Made by a program: the position numbers and the translations under genes. This document shows, one piece after another, positions 17,037-25,114 of a stretch of 64,000 nt of DNA. The notes beneath the pieces are model-generated. The model worked only from the letters and a program-made list of their open reading frames with translations. It searched no databases and was not told the DNA's origin. Source of the DNA: Polyangium mundeleinium. Its GTDB lineage: Bacteria; Myxococcota_A; Polyangia; Polyangiales; Polyangiaceae. Each line of letters opens with the position of its first letter. Positions within the stretch are counted from its first letter, which is position 1. The stretch covers positions 1,426,001 to 1,490,000 of the forward strand of contig NZ_JAQNDO010000001.1 of the NCBI RefSeq assembly GCF_028369105.1, given 5' to 3'.

Positions 17037-17369
17037 GTGCGCGAGGATTGCAGCTTCTGGATCGTCTCCACCGGCGGGAAGTGGCGCCGAGCAAAAGCTC
17101 TGCTTTTCCACTTACTCGCGAGCAGCATCCAGAAGCACTGGGAGGGGTACTGCTAGTCCAACGGGTTCGTCACCGTCCCGCGCAGCAGGCCGATCCTCAT
17201 CTGCCCGCATTGCGAGCACGAGATGCACGCCCAGGAGTACCCGCAGTTCATGTTCGTGGTGCGCATACGCTTGATAGATCGTGTTAGCGATACGCGCGTC
17301 GCGAACTGCGACATTGCGGAGTGGGATAAGCTGTACCCCGATCACGCGCTACCGCTGCTGAAGGAATGA
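17037..17369 (+). pseudogene. Zinc-ribbon small gene with in-frame amber stop
   Basis: A GTG at 17037 starts VREDCSFWIVSTGGKWRRAK and runs to TAG at 17154-17156. The very same frame then continues for 70 codons: SNGFVTVPRSRPILICPHCE, HEMHAQEYPQFMFVV and NCDIAEWDKLYPDHALPLL, ending at TGA 17367-17369. The CPHCEHEM block is half of a zinc ribbon, with a single NCD cysteine later. One base change (TAG from a TGG or CAG type codon) would explain the break; two tiny genes are less likely. Confidence 0.45.
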
Positions 17370-17510
17370 ATGACGCCGAGCGAGAAGGTCAAGAAGCTCT
17401 CGGCGCCAGCAGGGCAAGACGTTCAATGGGCACGAGGCGTTCCAGTGCGAGGAGCAGTCGAAGGACGCGGAGGTTAGGGGCCGGTTGCGCCGGCAACACT
17501 CACAGCGCGC

Positions 17511-17954
17511 TTATTGGTACTCATCAGGATCCACTCCGATGATAATGGCCTTGTCTCTAGGAAAAAGGAAGGCATACGCCTCATCCTCAATGGGGAGGAT
17601 ACCTCGCAATGGGTCCTGGAAGTCCGGGTGCGACAAGGTGCCTCTATACCGCGCAGGTGGCATGGGCGCCACTTTGAAACGAATCGTTGCGGAGATCAGA
17701 TCCATCTCCAAAAGGTCACCCGCTGGCCTTAGCTCAAAGGGCTCATCAAGCAGACGGGGCGCGCCCTCATCGAGAGTTACAACCCACGCCCAGTAGCCAG
17801 CGAAGCGCTCGCCGCGCTTCGTGACGGGAACGGCGAGCGATGCGTATGCCACACCTGCCCCCGCAGGAAGTTCCTTGGGTGCATACCACCCGTAACCTCT
17901 GTCATAAGTTCCCAAGACCAGAAAGTGAACGTAGTGAGAGGGTACAAGCGTCAT
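17511..17954 (-). CDS. Partner of the DUF3990-type gene
   Basis: The 147-residue protein starts at an ATG overlapping the stop of the upstream gene by four bases. It shows alternating hydrophobic strands (HYVHFLVLGTYDRGYGWYAP, then WAWVVTLDEGAPRLLDEPFE) and an acidic end GVDPDEYQ. No family recognised. Tight coupling to an ADP-ribosyltransferase-fold gene fits an antitoxin, immunity or co-effector role (inference). Confidence 0.6.
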   Translation of the reverse strand: MTLVPSHYVHFLVLGTYDRGYGWYAPKELPAGAGVAYASLAVPVTKRGERFAGYWAWVVTLDEGAPRLLDEPFELRPAGDLLEMDLISATIRFKVAPMPPARYRGTLSHPDFQDPLRGILPIEDEAYAFLFPRDKAIIIGVDPDEYQ

Positions 17955-18382
17955 CGCACCAGCTCAATCGTCGTGCATGCCGGGTCATTTAGGACAGCCT
18001 GACTGCGCTCCGTCTCGAATTTGCTTTGTAAGTTCTGCGCCCTTCCTTCGATTGGGCCACACACCACGTCTACTCCAACCAAATGGCTTCGGGTAGCTCT
18101 CGCGCGTCGAACCCGTTGGCGAAGTTTCTTGGCGTCTTTTTCCGCAAGATACTTAGTTTCGAGCGCCGAATAGCTTTCCTGAGTAATAATGAAGCGCAGC
18201 GCTCTGGCGTTGGTGACTCCAAACCGCCCGATCGCGAACTGGAGGGCAAGGACGGGCGAATCGCCCACATAGAATCCGCGTCCAAACTCTCCGCCGCCAC
18301 GAGCGACATCAATCGCGGAAGTGCGGCTCGACACTCTCTGCGCAGTGACGTGATCTGTGCCGTGGTAGAAGGCGTCGGGCAT
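17951..18382 (-). CDS. DUF3990-like protein (ADP-ribosyltransferase fold)
   Basis: The 143-residue product begins MPDAFYHGTDHVTAQRV, then GGGEFGRGFYVGDSPVLALQ, and later VVCGPIEGRAQNLQSKFETE with RSQAVLNDP. This order (YHGT/S, DFGxGFY, GPIA...Q...FxTxxA...L) is that of DUF3990, predicted to have the ADP-ribosyltransferase fold. Several members act as toxins or are linked to RNA or nucleotide ADP-ribosylation; the activity here is unproven. It is the first gene of a two-gene unit. The upstream sequence is shared with the divergent DndB remnant. Confidence 0.7.
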   Translation of the reverse strand: MPDAFYHGTDHVTAQRVSSRTSAIDVARGGGEFGRGFYVGDSPVLALQFAIGRFGVTNARALRFIITQESYSALETKYLAEKDAKKLRQRVRRARATRSHLVGVDVVCGPIEGRAQNLQSKFETERSQAVLNDPACTTIELVR

Positions 18383-18465
18383 GGTGGTGTTGCTATCGCG
18401 CTTGCGCTGCCGATCGGGTGGCGGTGCTACGGGTCAGGTCGTGCGCCGTTCAAGGCGAACGTATC

Positions 18466-19077
18466 ATGCGCACGGAGAGAGAGTCGAGTCCCTTATCCCT
18501 GCGATCTAGCCCCTCAAACGCCCTGGAGGGTCGAAGCCCTTCCGGGTCCTGCGGATCGAACAAGCTCTTCGCGCTGGCCAACATCCACGCGGCGACGAAG
18601 ACGCTGCTCGCCGGGTTCAGCGGGAGCTTCGAGACCGCGAGGCAGATCGCCGTCGACTTCTGGACCGAGGTGACGCGCATCATGCCGCTCTGGAACGAGG
18701 TCGGCCTCGGCAAGGTCCGGGCGGCCGAGCTGCGGGAGCAGTACCTGCATGGGCACGCGGTCGCGCTCGAGGCCCTCGGCCGGGCCGGCAACGCACTGCT
18801 GCGGGAGCGGCGGGAGGACTGGAAGAGCGTCCTGGCGGGCCTCGGAACGCTGGACTGGTCCCGCATGTGCCCGCGATGGGAGGGACGCGCTGTGGTGAAC
18901 GGTAGGATCGCGAAGAACGCCGCGAGCGTCATCCTCACGGCCAACCTGATCAAGGTGCACCTCGGACTGGAGCTCTCCATCGAGGACCGGCGGCATGAGT
19001 CCGTGCTGGTCGCCGAGGACGCGCAGATCGACGAGGACAACATGCAGGGCGACGAGAGGGCGGCGGCGGCGGCCTGA
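18466..19077 (+). pseudogene. C-terminal remnant of a DndB/DGQHR-type protein
   Basis: The first 40 residues look non-coding in origin. From about residue 32 the sequence becomes protein-like: NKLFALANIHAATKTLLAGF, then VDFWTEVTRIMPLWNEVGLG, then HGHAVALEALGRAGNALLRE. This resembles the C-terminal third of DndB-like DGQHR-domain proteins, which regulate or accompany phosphorothioate DNA modification and usually exceed 350 aa. The N-terminal DGQHR part and any dndCDE genes are absent. It is therefore probably a 5'-truncated relic, possibly still translated from the ATG at 18466. A good terminator follows. Confidence 0.5.
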
Positions 19078-19090
19078 AGAAGAACAAGAG

Positions 19091-19118
19091 GGCGGTGCAG
19101 TTCGGGGGCTGCACCGCC
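19091..19118 (+). terminator. Rho-independent terminator
   Basis: A perfect 10-bp stem GGCGGTGCAG / CTGCACCGCC encloses TTCGGGGG and is followed by TTCTCGCTCGTC. It lies 14 bases after the DndB remnant. Confidence 0.75.
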
Positions 19119-19360
19119 TTCTCGCTCGTCTAGCTGATGCAACGACAGATCCACCATGCGCGTGCTCGTAGCTGCCTTCCTTTTTTCTAGCTACCTGCGG
19201 ACAGCCCGGTCCTGCGCGGCTCGCGACCTGGCGACGGGAGATGGGTCGGTTCGTCTCTGCTCTCATCCCGCAGACGTCCCTGACGCACTTGAGGCGATCG
19301 GCCCTCGCGTCCCGTATCCGCGCTACCTTTCAATCCACCGCCTCGAACCCGGAGGGCCCC

Positions 19361-20365
19361 GTGCCACAGCAGAAGTGCCCCGTCTGCGGCCAAGCGCTGC
19401 TCGACCCGAAGGCTCACGCGCGTGTCCAAGCGAACCTCAGCAAGTTTCTCGAGCACGAAAAGGCAAAGCTCGGACGCGAGGCGAAGCGCGAAGCCCAGGC
19501 TCTAGCGCTCCGCCAAGTAGAAGCGCTTCGTGGCCAGCACGCCGAAGAGCTGGCGCGCGCCACGTCCCAAGCGGCGGCCGCGAGCCGCACGCAGTTGCGC
19601 GAGAACGAGCAGCTCAAAAAGAAGGTGGCGGAACTTCAGCGAAGGCTGGAAAAACAGACGCCTGACCAGCGTGGCGAGTTCGGTGAGGCGGAGATCCTCA
19701 CCCAGCTTCAGACCGCGTTCCCCACGGATGAGATCCGCCGGCTCAACAAGCGTCAAGGAGGCGCGGATATCTTGCACGAAGTTCGCGAGAAGGGCGCCAT
19801 GTGCGGCGTGATCGCGTACGAGTGCAAGAACGTCGCGGCCTGGAGCAACGGCTTCATCGGGCAGGTGCGCAAGGCCCGCACCGTGCACAAGGCGCGCTAC
19901 GTCGTACTCGTAAGTAACATGTTCCCGCGCGGTCAGAAGCACCTCTGCGTCGTGCGCGACGTGCCTGTCGTGCATCCGTCGATCGCAGTTCATCTCGCGC
20001 GCTACCTGCGCGAAGCGATCGTCACCTTGGCGCAGAGCAGGGCGACAGAGCCTGAGCGCCAACGAAGGGCGGATCGACTGCTTCAGCTCATCCAGAGCGA
20101 GGAGTTCGGCGAGCAGATGCACGCGATCGCCGAGGCCGTGCAGGACCTCGAGGGGCTCCAGGACAAGGAGCGGCAGGACCACGAGCGTACGTGGGCGCGG
20201 CAGTCGGAATACCTCGCCGTGATCAGCAAGAACACCACTCGACTCGACGGCCAGATCGCTGCGATCCTCCATGCACCCGTCGCCCGCGACACAGGCGCTC
20301 GCCCTCCGCTGGCGCGCTCGCGGGCGTTGGCGCTTCCGGCTAAGGTCGCTGCGCGTCGTGCGTAG
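19361..20365 (+). CDS. DUF2130 nuclease-like protein
   Basis: The GTG at 19361 has GGAGG at 19351-19355; the product has 334 residues. It begins with a zinc knuckle QQKCPVCGQALLDP, then a long coiled coil (about 25-130, LRENEQLKKKVAELQRRLEK), then the DUF2130 nuclease core: QRGEFGEAEILTQLQTAFPT, GGADILHEVREKGAMCGVIA and YECKNVAAW. Acidic and lysine residues (GEAE, GAD, ECK) match the E-D-ExK triad of the PD-(D/E)xK fold. DUF2130 proteins are restriction-endonuclease-like and common in defence islands; the substrate is unknown. Confidence 0.8.
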   Translation: MPQQKCPVCGQALLDPKAHARVQANLSKFLEHEKAKLGREAKREAQALALRQVEALRGQHAEELARATSQAAAASRTQLRENEQLKKKVAELQRRLEKQTPDQRGEFGEAEILTQLQTAFPTDEIRRLNKRQGGADILHEVREKGAMCGVIAYECKNVAAWSNGFIGQVRKARTVHKARYVVLVSNMFPRGQKHLCVVRDVPVVHPSIAVHLARYLREAIVTLAQSRATEPERQRRADRLLQLIQSEEFGEQMHAIAEAVQDLEGLQDKERQDHERTWARQSEYLAVISKNTTRLDGQIAAILHAPVARDTGARPPLARSRALALPAKVAARRA

Positions 20366-20526
20366 CCGCTGATCGTATACGAGCTCGGGCGCGAAGCCGC
20401 CGGGCACTTGAGAGCCTGCACGGTTATGTCGAACCAGCCTTCTCGGGCACGCAGAGCGCGAGAAGAGGTACGCTGCGGGTTGACCCGGGACGCGAACGGT
20501 CCTTTCCTTCGCGGCGAGGTGTACCC

Positions 20527-20883
20527 ATGGCCGCAAGAGACAACGAACTGCTCGATGAGATCCGCGCCGTGCTTGCGAACGCCGCGAAAGGCAAGGGACC
20601 TGTCCCGCAGTTCCTCACGAGCTTTCAGATCCTAAACCGACTCCCGGCAACCACAAGGGAGTGGCTCATCACCGAGTACGGGCGCCCCGGGGAGGGGGCG
20701 AAGGCGCACTTTGCGGCCGCGAGCGCCATCGCAGCGTCGCTGAAGAAGCTGGGCGGCGAGGTCGACGTCATGTACTTCGACGCAAGGGGCGTCTCGTTCG
20801 ATGTGGGCGGCGAGCAGGTTCGGTCCGGCTACCCGCTCTGTGGGCTGTACCGCCTGCGACAAACGGAGCCGGAGATCACCTAA
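20527..20883 (+). CDS. Unknown 118-aa protein
   Basis: ATG preceded by GCGAGGTG. The protein starts AARDNELLDEIRAVLANAAK, continues with TSFQILNRLPATTREWLITE and ends in a strand-rich part MYFDARGVSFDVGGEQV. It lies 161 bases after the DUF2130 gene in the same direction. It resembles small helical accessory proteins, but I recognise no family. Confidence 0.55.
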   Translation: MAARDNELLDEIRAVLANAAKGKGPVPQFLTSFQILNRLPATTREWLITEYGRPGEGAKAHFAAASAIAASLKKLGGEVDVMYFDARGVSFDVGGEQVRSGYPLCGLYRLRQTEPEIT

Positions 20884-20936
20884 CGGAGCGACGCCATCCC
20901 CCCGTCGGTCTGCACGGGCGAACAGACGGCTCACCG

Positions 20937-22844
20937 TCACGGGCTTCCCATGTCGGTGACCGGCACGCTCGCCGCCGTGAGGAGTTCGTAGACCTCCGCG
21001 ATCTGGTCTCGTGACTGTTTCTTAATTCCTCTCTCTAAGGTCCGGCGTCCCGCAAAGGAGAAGGCGACGCGTTTTTTCGCCCGAGAGATCGCGACGAAGA
21101 AGGCGTTAAGCTCTTCCACCGCCTGGGAACGGGACAGGCGGAAGCTCCAGAAGGCAGCGTCCTCCAGCCCGATAAAGAAGACCGCCGAGTACTCGAGGCC
21201 CTTGCTCTTGTGGATGGTCATGATGGGAACGGCACCAGCCCCTTCAACCAACGCGATCGCATCCTCCCAGCCTCCCGTTCCTATCTTGGAGAGCTCGGCC
21301 GAGAGCTTGGAGACGGTCTGCTCGTAGAACGAGCCACGCTGATATTGCGCGTAGCGATTGCGTAGCGCTCGAATGAAAAGCGGCTCGATGTGCTCGGCGA
21401 CCAGCGCCCGGATTGCGTCGGCTGTGGGCGGGAGAGTCGGCGCAAAGCTGCGCAGCGTTCCACGAAGTCCTGCGAGCGAACGGTCGAGGGCTGAAACATC
21501 TTCCTCTCCCTCCAAACCGTGGAGGGACGCTAACTCATCGCGGAGCTTCGCCCATGCGATACCTGGGTGTTGACCCAGCAGCGCACGGAATGCGAGAAGC
21601 AGTAGCGTCACGACTGGCTCGGAGAGGAGATCTTGGAGCGCGTCCTCGAGACGCGCGTTAATGCCGCGGCGCCGAAGGGAGTCAACCGTCGCGGCTGTGT
21701 AGCGGGCCGCGTGGTAGCGAGCAAGGATGCAGATGTCGCGCGGAGGCACTCCCGATTCGATAAGTGCGGCGATCTCTCCTGCAATCCAGTCAGCTTCGTC
21801 GGTGTCGTTAGGAAAGAGGTATGCTCCGCAGGCCTCGGGCGGTGGGCCTCCGCCTTCGAGCGCCGCGATCTCGGACGCAGCGGCTTCGTCTGCCTCCTCG
21901 CGTAGCCGCGCGGCCAGAAAGCGCACGACGGGCGCGATCTCTGCCGAGGCGCGCCGGTTGCGCTCAAGGCGTTTAGTGGTAGCTCCGAAATCCGCTGAGA
22001 ATACCTTGAACGCATTCGGCAAAGCGCCAGCCCAGCCGTTTATGCGCTGTTGCGGATCCCCAACGGCAGTAAGGATCGCCGCGGTCCCCTGAAAGAGGGC
22101 ACGCGTGAGCGTGTACTGCGGCTCGGTTGTATCCTGGAATTCGTCAAGAAAGACGTGCGAGTATGTGGTGCGATAGGCGCGTCGCACGCGCTCGTCGGTC
22201 CGAATGAGGCCGATCACGAGCCTTGTAATCATTCCGAAGTAGAGCCTGCTGCGTGCCTCTGCGAAGAGGAGTTGTCGCCAAAACTCCTGCGCGGCCCAAT
22301 GCTCGAGATTCTTGGGTTGCACTCGCAACGGAACTTGGAGTACCCGTTGCTTGAAGAACCACTCGTTCTCGAATGCCTCCAGGTCGCTCGAAGAGCCCAG
22401 GTCTCTTGGTGGCGTCATACGTCGGAGAATGTCGCCCACGTCTTCGGCTCGAGGTGAGCTGAGCACCACCTCGTAGTCGCCCGTCGGTCGGACTTCCCGA
22501 GGGAGGGCGACCAAAAACTGGTCCAGCACGCTTTTGGCAAACGCATCGAAGGTGTATGAGTCGAAGCGTCGTCCCAAATCGAGACCTGCTCGACGGTGCA
22601 CGCGATCGCGCAGGTTCCGAGCCGCATCGCGCTTGAAGCTGATCGCAAGAATGCGCCGCGGCGGCGGGCACGTTCCTGTCTCGAGCAGGAAGCAAGCCCT
22701 CTGCGCGAGGAGTTCGGTCTTGCCTGCACCGGGTCCTGCGACGACGGCAGTGTTCTCGTTGGCCCGCACCGCCGACTCGGCGGCCGGCTCGAGCTCCGCT
22801 ATGCCGCGTGGCGTCCACGCCGAGGGGTCGACTAGACGAGCCAT
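20937..22844 (-). CDS. UvrD/Rep-like SF1 helicase (Gabija GajB-type partner)
   Basis: The 635-residue protein carries the SF1A helicase motifs in order: I VVAGPGAGKTELLAQRACFL (about 33-52), Ia ILAISFKRDAARNLRDRV, II YSHVFLDEFQDTTEPQY, III AVGDPQQRINGWAGALP, V MTIHKSKGLEYSAVFFIGLE and VI FFVAISRAKKRVAFSFAGRR. It unwinds DNA with ATP. The start lies one base after the stop of the OLD-nuclease gene. This OLD-then-UvrD arrangement defines class 2 OLD systems, including Gabija. It is longer than a typical GajB (about 490 aa), with extra sequence between motifs III and V. Confidence 0.88.
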   Translation of the reverse strand: MARLVDPSAWTPRGIAELEPAAESAVRANENTAVVAGPGAGKTELLAQRACFLLETGTCPPPRRILAISFKRDAARNLRDRVHRRAGLDLGRRFDSYTFDAFAKSVLDQFLVALPREVRPTGDYEVVLSSPRAEDVGDILRRMTPPRDLGSSSDLEAFENEWFFKQRVLQVPLRVQPKNLEHWAAQEFWRQLLFAEARSRLYFGMITRLVIGLIRTDERVRRAYRTTYSHVFLDEFQDTTEPQYTLTRALFQGTAAILTAVGDPQQRINGWAGALPNAFKVFSADFGATTKRLERNRRASAEIAPVVRFLAARLREEADEAAASEIAALEGGGPPPEACGAYLFPNDTDEADWIAGEIAALIESGVPPRDICILARYHAARYTAATVDSLRRRGINARLEDALQDLLSEPVVTLLLLAFRALLGQHPGIAWAKLRDELASLHGLEGEEDVSALDRSLAGLRGTLRSFAPTLPPTADAIRALVAEHIEPLFIRALRNRYAQYQRGSFYEQTVSKLSAELSKIGTGGWEDAIALVEGAGAVPIMTIHKSKGLEYSAVFFIGLEDAAFWSFRLSRSQAVEELNAFFVAISRAKKRVAFSFAGRRTLERGIKKQSRDQIAEVYELLTAASVPVTDMGSP

Positions 22845-22845
22845 G

Positions 22846-24810
22846 TCACGTTGGAGCGAGCGCCTTTACTCGCTCGGCAAGGCGACGGAGGACATCGGGG
22901 GCGCCCTTCGCGAGTGTAGTATCGTCGCACTGCGCGAGAGCTCGCGCGTGGGTTGCAGGCTTGCTGCCCGACGCGAAAAAGTACGCGTACCAAGAAAAGA
23001 GCTTGTGCTCCTCGTCTGTGTACGTGAGGCCGCTGCCTCCGTTAGTGCCCAGGGTTGCGCGTGTGACCCGTTCGACGAACGGCTTCACGTCTTCGTGAGG
23101 TTGCGGGAATTGCGGGCCTCCGCGCGAGGGAGCGAGCTTCTTGTATGCCTCTGGGAATGCCGAGAGCATTGAAAAATCGAGATCGAGCGGCGCGCTCATG
23201 AAGACGTTGAAGCCGACCTCGAGATGCCTAATCCAAGATGCGAAGGTAGGATCCGTGATCGCTACGGGAACAACAGTGTCGACCTGCTCAAGGTGAACGC
23301 CGTCGAGCACCTTGGCGGATCCTTCGCCGAATTCCACCAGCTCACCTACCAGGTCACGAATGCGTGCCCAACCACCGCCATGGCGCTCGAGATCGAGGTC
23401 GGTCAAGGTCACGTAGGGTGTTCCGATCTCGCGAAGGAGCCGCCAGAAGTGATGCACGTGCCGGCCCCCGAGGGGGACGACCGCGATGAAACGAGGATCG
23501 ATGTCGAGCCCAAGAACCCTAGCGACACGCGGGATGACGATCTCTTCGCTTGCACCCTCGCCGAGAACCACAACGGAGGCGAAATAGAGCTCGGGATATG
23601 CCATCACGGCCTCGCGCACGTACTTGAATGCCTCTTCAGTGTCCTTTGGCAGCGACAGGCGGGTGATACGGCGCCCGCCATTCGCCTCAGCGCGGAAGTG
23701 GCGCACCTCGGACGGCTCAACACGACGCATGATCGATGCGGAGTGACTCGTCAGAAGTACCTGCACACCGCCAGCGGCGATTAAGTTGCGGAGCTTCTTC
23801 AGGATACGCCCGAGGTACTGAGGAGCGAGATGGTTCTCAGGCTCCTCCACCGCGAGCAAGGTGAGCACTGGGCGCGGCCCGCTATCGAACGTGGCTGAGC
23901 CCTTGCCCGCGAGCTTGGCCTCGAACGTGAGCGTGCTTTCCACGAGGGCGAAGTAGAGAAGCGAGCGCTCGCCTTCGCTCAGAAGATGGATGGATCTCGA
24001 GCCGACCGGGCCCGAGATCTCGGCATCAAGGCGCCGCAGGACGCCGGCAAGATCCGTATCCGCGAACGTGAATGACGGGACAGACGTGCCACTGACAAGG
24101 TCTGACCAATGCTCGCGGAGCGTCGACTCGAGCTCGCTCAGGGTCGCCTCGGCGCGCACCATGCCCGTGAGCTCTCGGTCAAGCTTGGAAATCTTTTCCT
24201 TAAGCTCATCCGGCCACCGAATGACCTTCAGGACGCGAGAGAGGATCGTCCCCGACACAGCTCGGAGCTCGCGGACAGCGTCACGGGTAGCGGGAATGTA
24301 CAATGCTTGAATGAGGCGGCGCTCGACGCCGGACAGCGGAAAGACCTTTTCTTCTGGAGCATCCACTGCGTCGGAGTTCACCCAGGAGAGTCTCTGCTCG
24401 ACCTCGCCCTCCGCTGTGGGTCCGGCGGACCAACTTCCGTCCAGGCGAATGCGACACATCGGCACAGATGCGGTTTCGCTCACGACGATGTGCTTCAGAC
24501 ACTCGGGCACGGCAGCTGAGGCGGCTGCCGCTGCATCGTTCAGGAGTTCGGGAAATTGGAACCATGCCTCGATCCGAAGATCGAGTTGATTTGGCATGCT
24601 CGCGCCTGCCGCTGACGAGACGTGGAAGTCCTCTCGGGTAAGGGTCCGGTGCGCATTCGTAGTTCCGAACATCCGGACGAGGGCAATAAGAGCAGCACTC
24701 TTGCCCGCACCGTTCGCACCGACAAACGCCGTGAGCGGGTCGAACTCAATCGTTGTCTCCTCGGGACCGAAGCACCGGAAACCCTTGATCGTCAACTTGA
24801 ATAGCTGCAT
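22846..24810 (-). CDS. OLD-family ATPase/TOPRIM nuclease (Gabija GajA-type)
   Basis: I chose the ATG at 24810, with AGGGAG 11-12 bases upstream; an in-frame TTG lies three codons earlier. The 654-residue product begins QLFKLTIKGFRCFGPEETTI, with Walker A AFVGANGAGKSAALIALVRM. The ABC-type signature and Walker B region follow (HLLSEGERSLLYFALVESTL, then LLAVEEPENHLAPQYLGRIL). The C-terminal TOPRIM domain has VVVLGEGASEEIVIPRVARV and VTLTDLDLERHGGGW, giving the acidic glutamate and DxD-type metal site. OLD nucleases cleave or nick DNA under nucleotide control. With the adjacent helicase this forms a Gabija-like antiphage pair. Confidence 0.88.
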   Translation of the reverse strand: MQLFKLTIKGFRCFGPEETTIEFDPLTAFVGANGAGKSAALIALVRMFGTTNAHRTLTREDFHVSSAAGASMPNQLDLRIEAWFQFPELLNDAAAAASAAVPECLKHIVVSETASVPMCRIRLDGSWSAGPTAEGEVEQRLSWVNSDAVDAPEEKVFPLSGVERRLIQALYIPATRDAVRELRAVSGTILSRVLKVIRWPDELKEKISKLDRELTGMVRAEATLSELESTLREHWSDLVSGTSVPSFTFADTDLAGVLRRLDAEISGPVGSRSIHLLSEGERSLLYFALVESTLTFEAKLAGKGSATFDSGPRPVLTLLAVEEPENHLAPQYLGRILKKLRNLIAAGGVQVLLTSHSASIMRRVEPSEVRHFRAEANGGRRITRLSLPKDTEEAFKYVREAVMAYPELYFASVVVLGEGASEEIVIPRVARVLGLDIDPRFIAVVPLGGRHVHHFWRLLREIGTPYVTLTDLDLERHGGGWARIRDLVGELVEFGEGSAKVLDGVHLEQVDTVVPVAITDPTFASWIRHLEVGFNVFMSAPLDLDFSMLSAFPEAYKKLAPSRGGPQFPQPHEDVKPFVERVTRATLGTNGGSGLTYTDEEHKLFSWYAYFFASGSKPATHARALAQCDDTTLAKGAPDVLRRLAERVKALAPT

Positions 24811-24823
24811 GGCGACCAACTCC

Positions 24824-24991
24824 CTAAAGCAACACGAACTTCAAAGGCCCGGCGGATGCGGACTTGGCAACTGGTAGAGAAAGCCAGGAACGATGCGGCG
24901 AGACCTTGAGATCAGTCCCTTCGAGAACTTCACGAAGCGATGACACTGCAATCCTGGCCCCAACAACCGTGCCAGCGTGCCCGTTCTTCAT
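24824..24991 (-). CDS. Possible 55-aa protein between two defence genes
   Basis: An ATG at 24991 opens MKNGHAGTVVGARIAVSSLR and ends KSASAGPLKFVLL, 13 bases before the OLD start. The frame stays protein-like for about 10 codons upstream (VLSSWARRAG), so the start may be earlier. The OLD ribosome-binding site lies at its end, which suits a leader or small third component. Evidence is limited to position and composition. Confidence 0.35.
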   Translation of the reverse strand: MKNGHAGTVVGARIAVSSLREVLEGTDLKVSPHRSWLSLPVAKSASAGPLKFVLL

Positions 24992-25114
24992 GCCTGCTCG
25001 GCGCGCCCATGAGGACAGTACGTGCGCAATGGGGACGCTGAGAGATGCCCGGCGCCCGCGGTCTCTAGGCGAGCGTCCCACGGAGTTCGCGCGAGTGGGA
25101 CGCAATCGAGCGGG

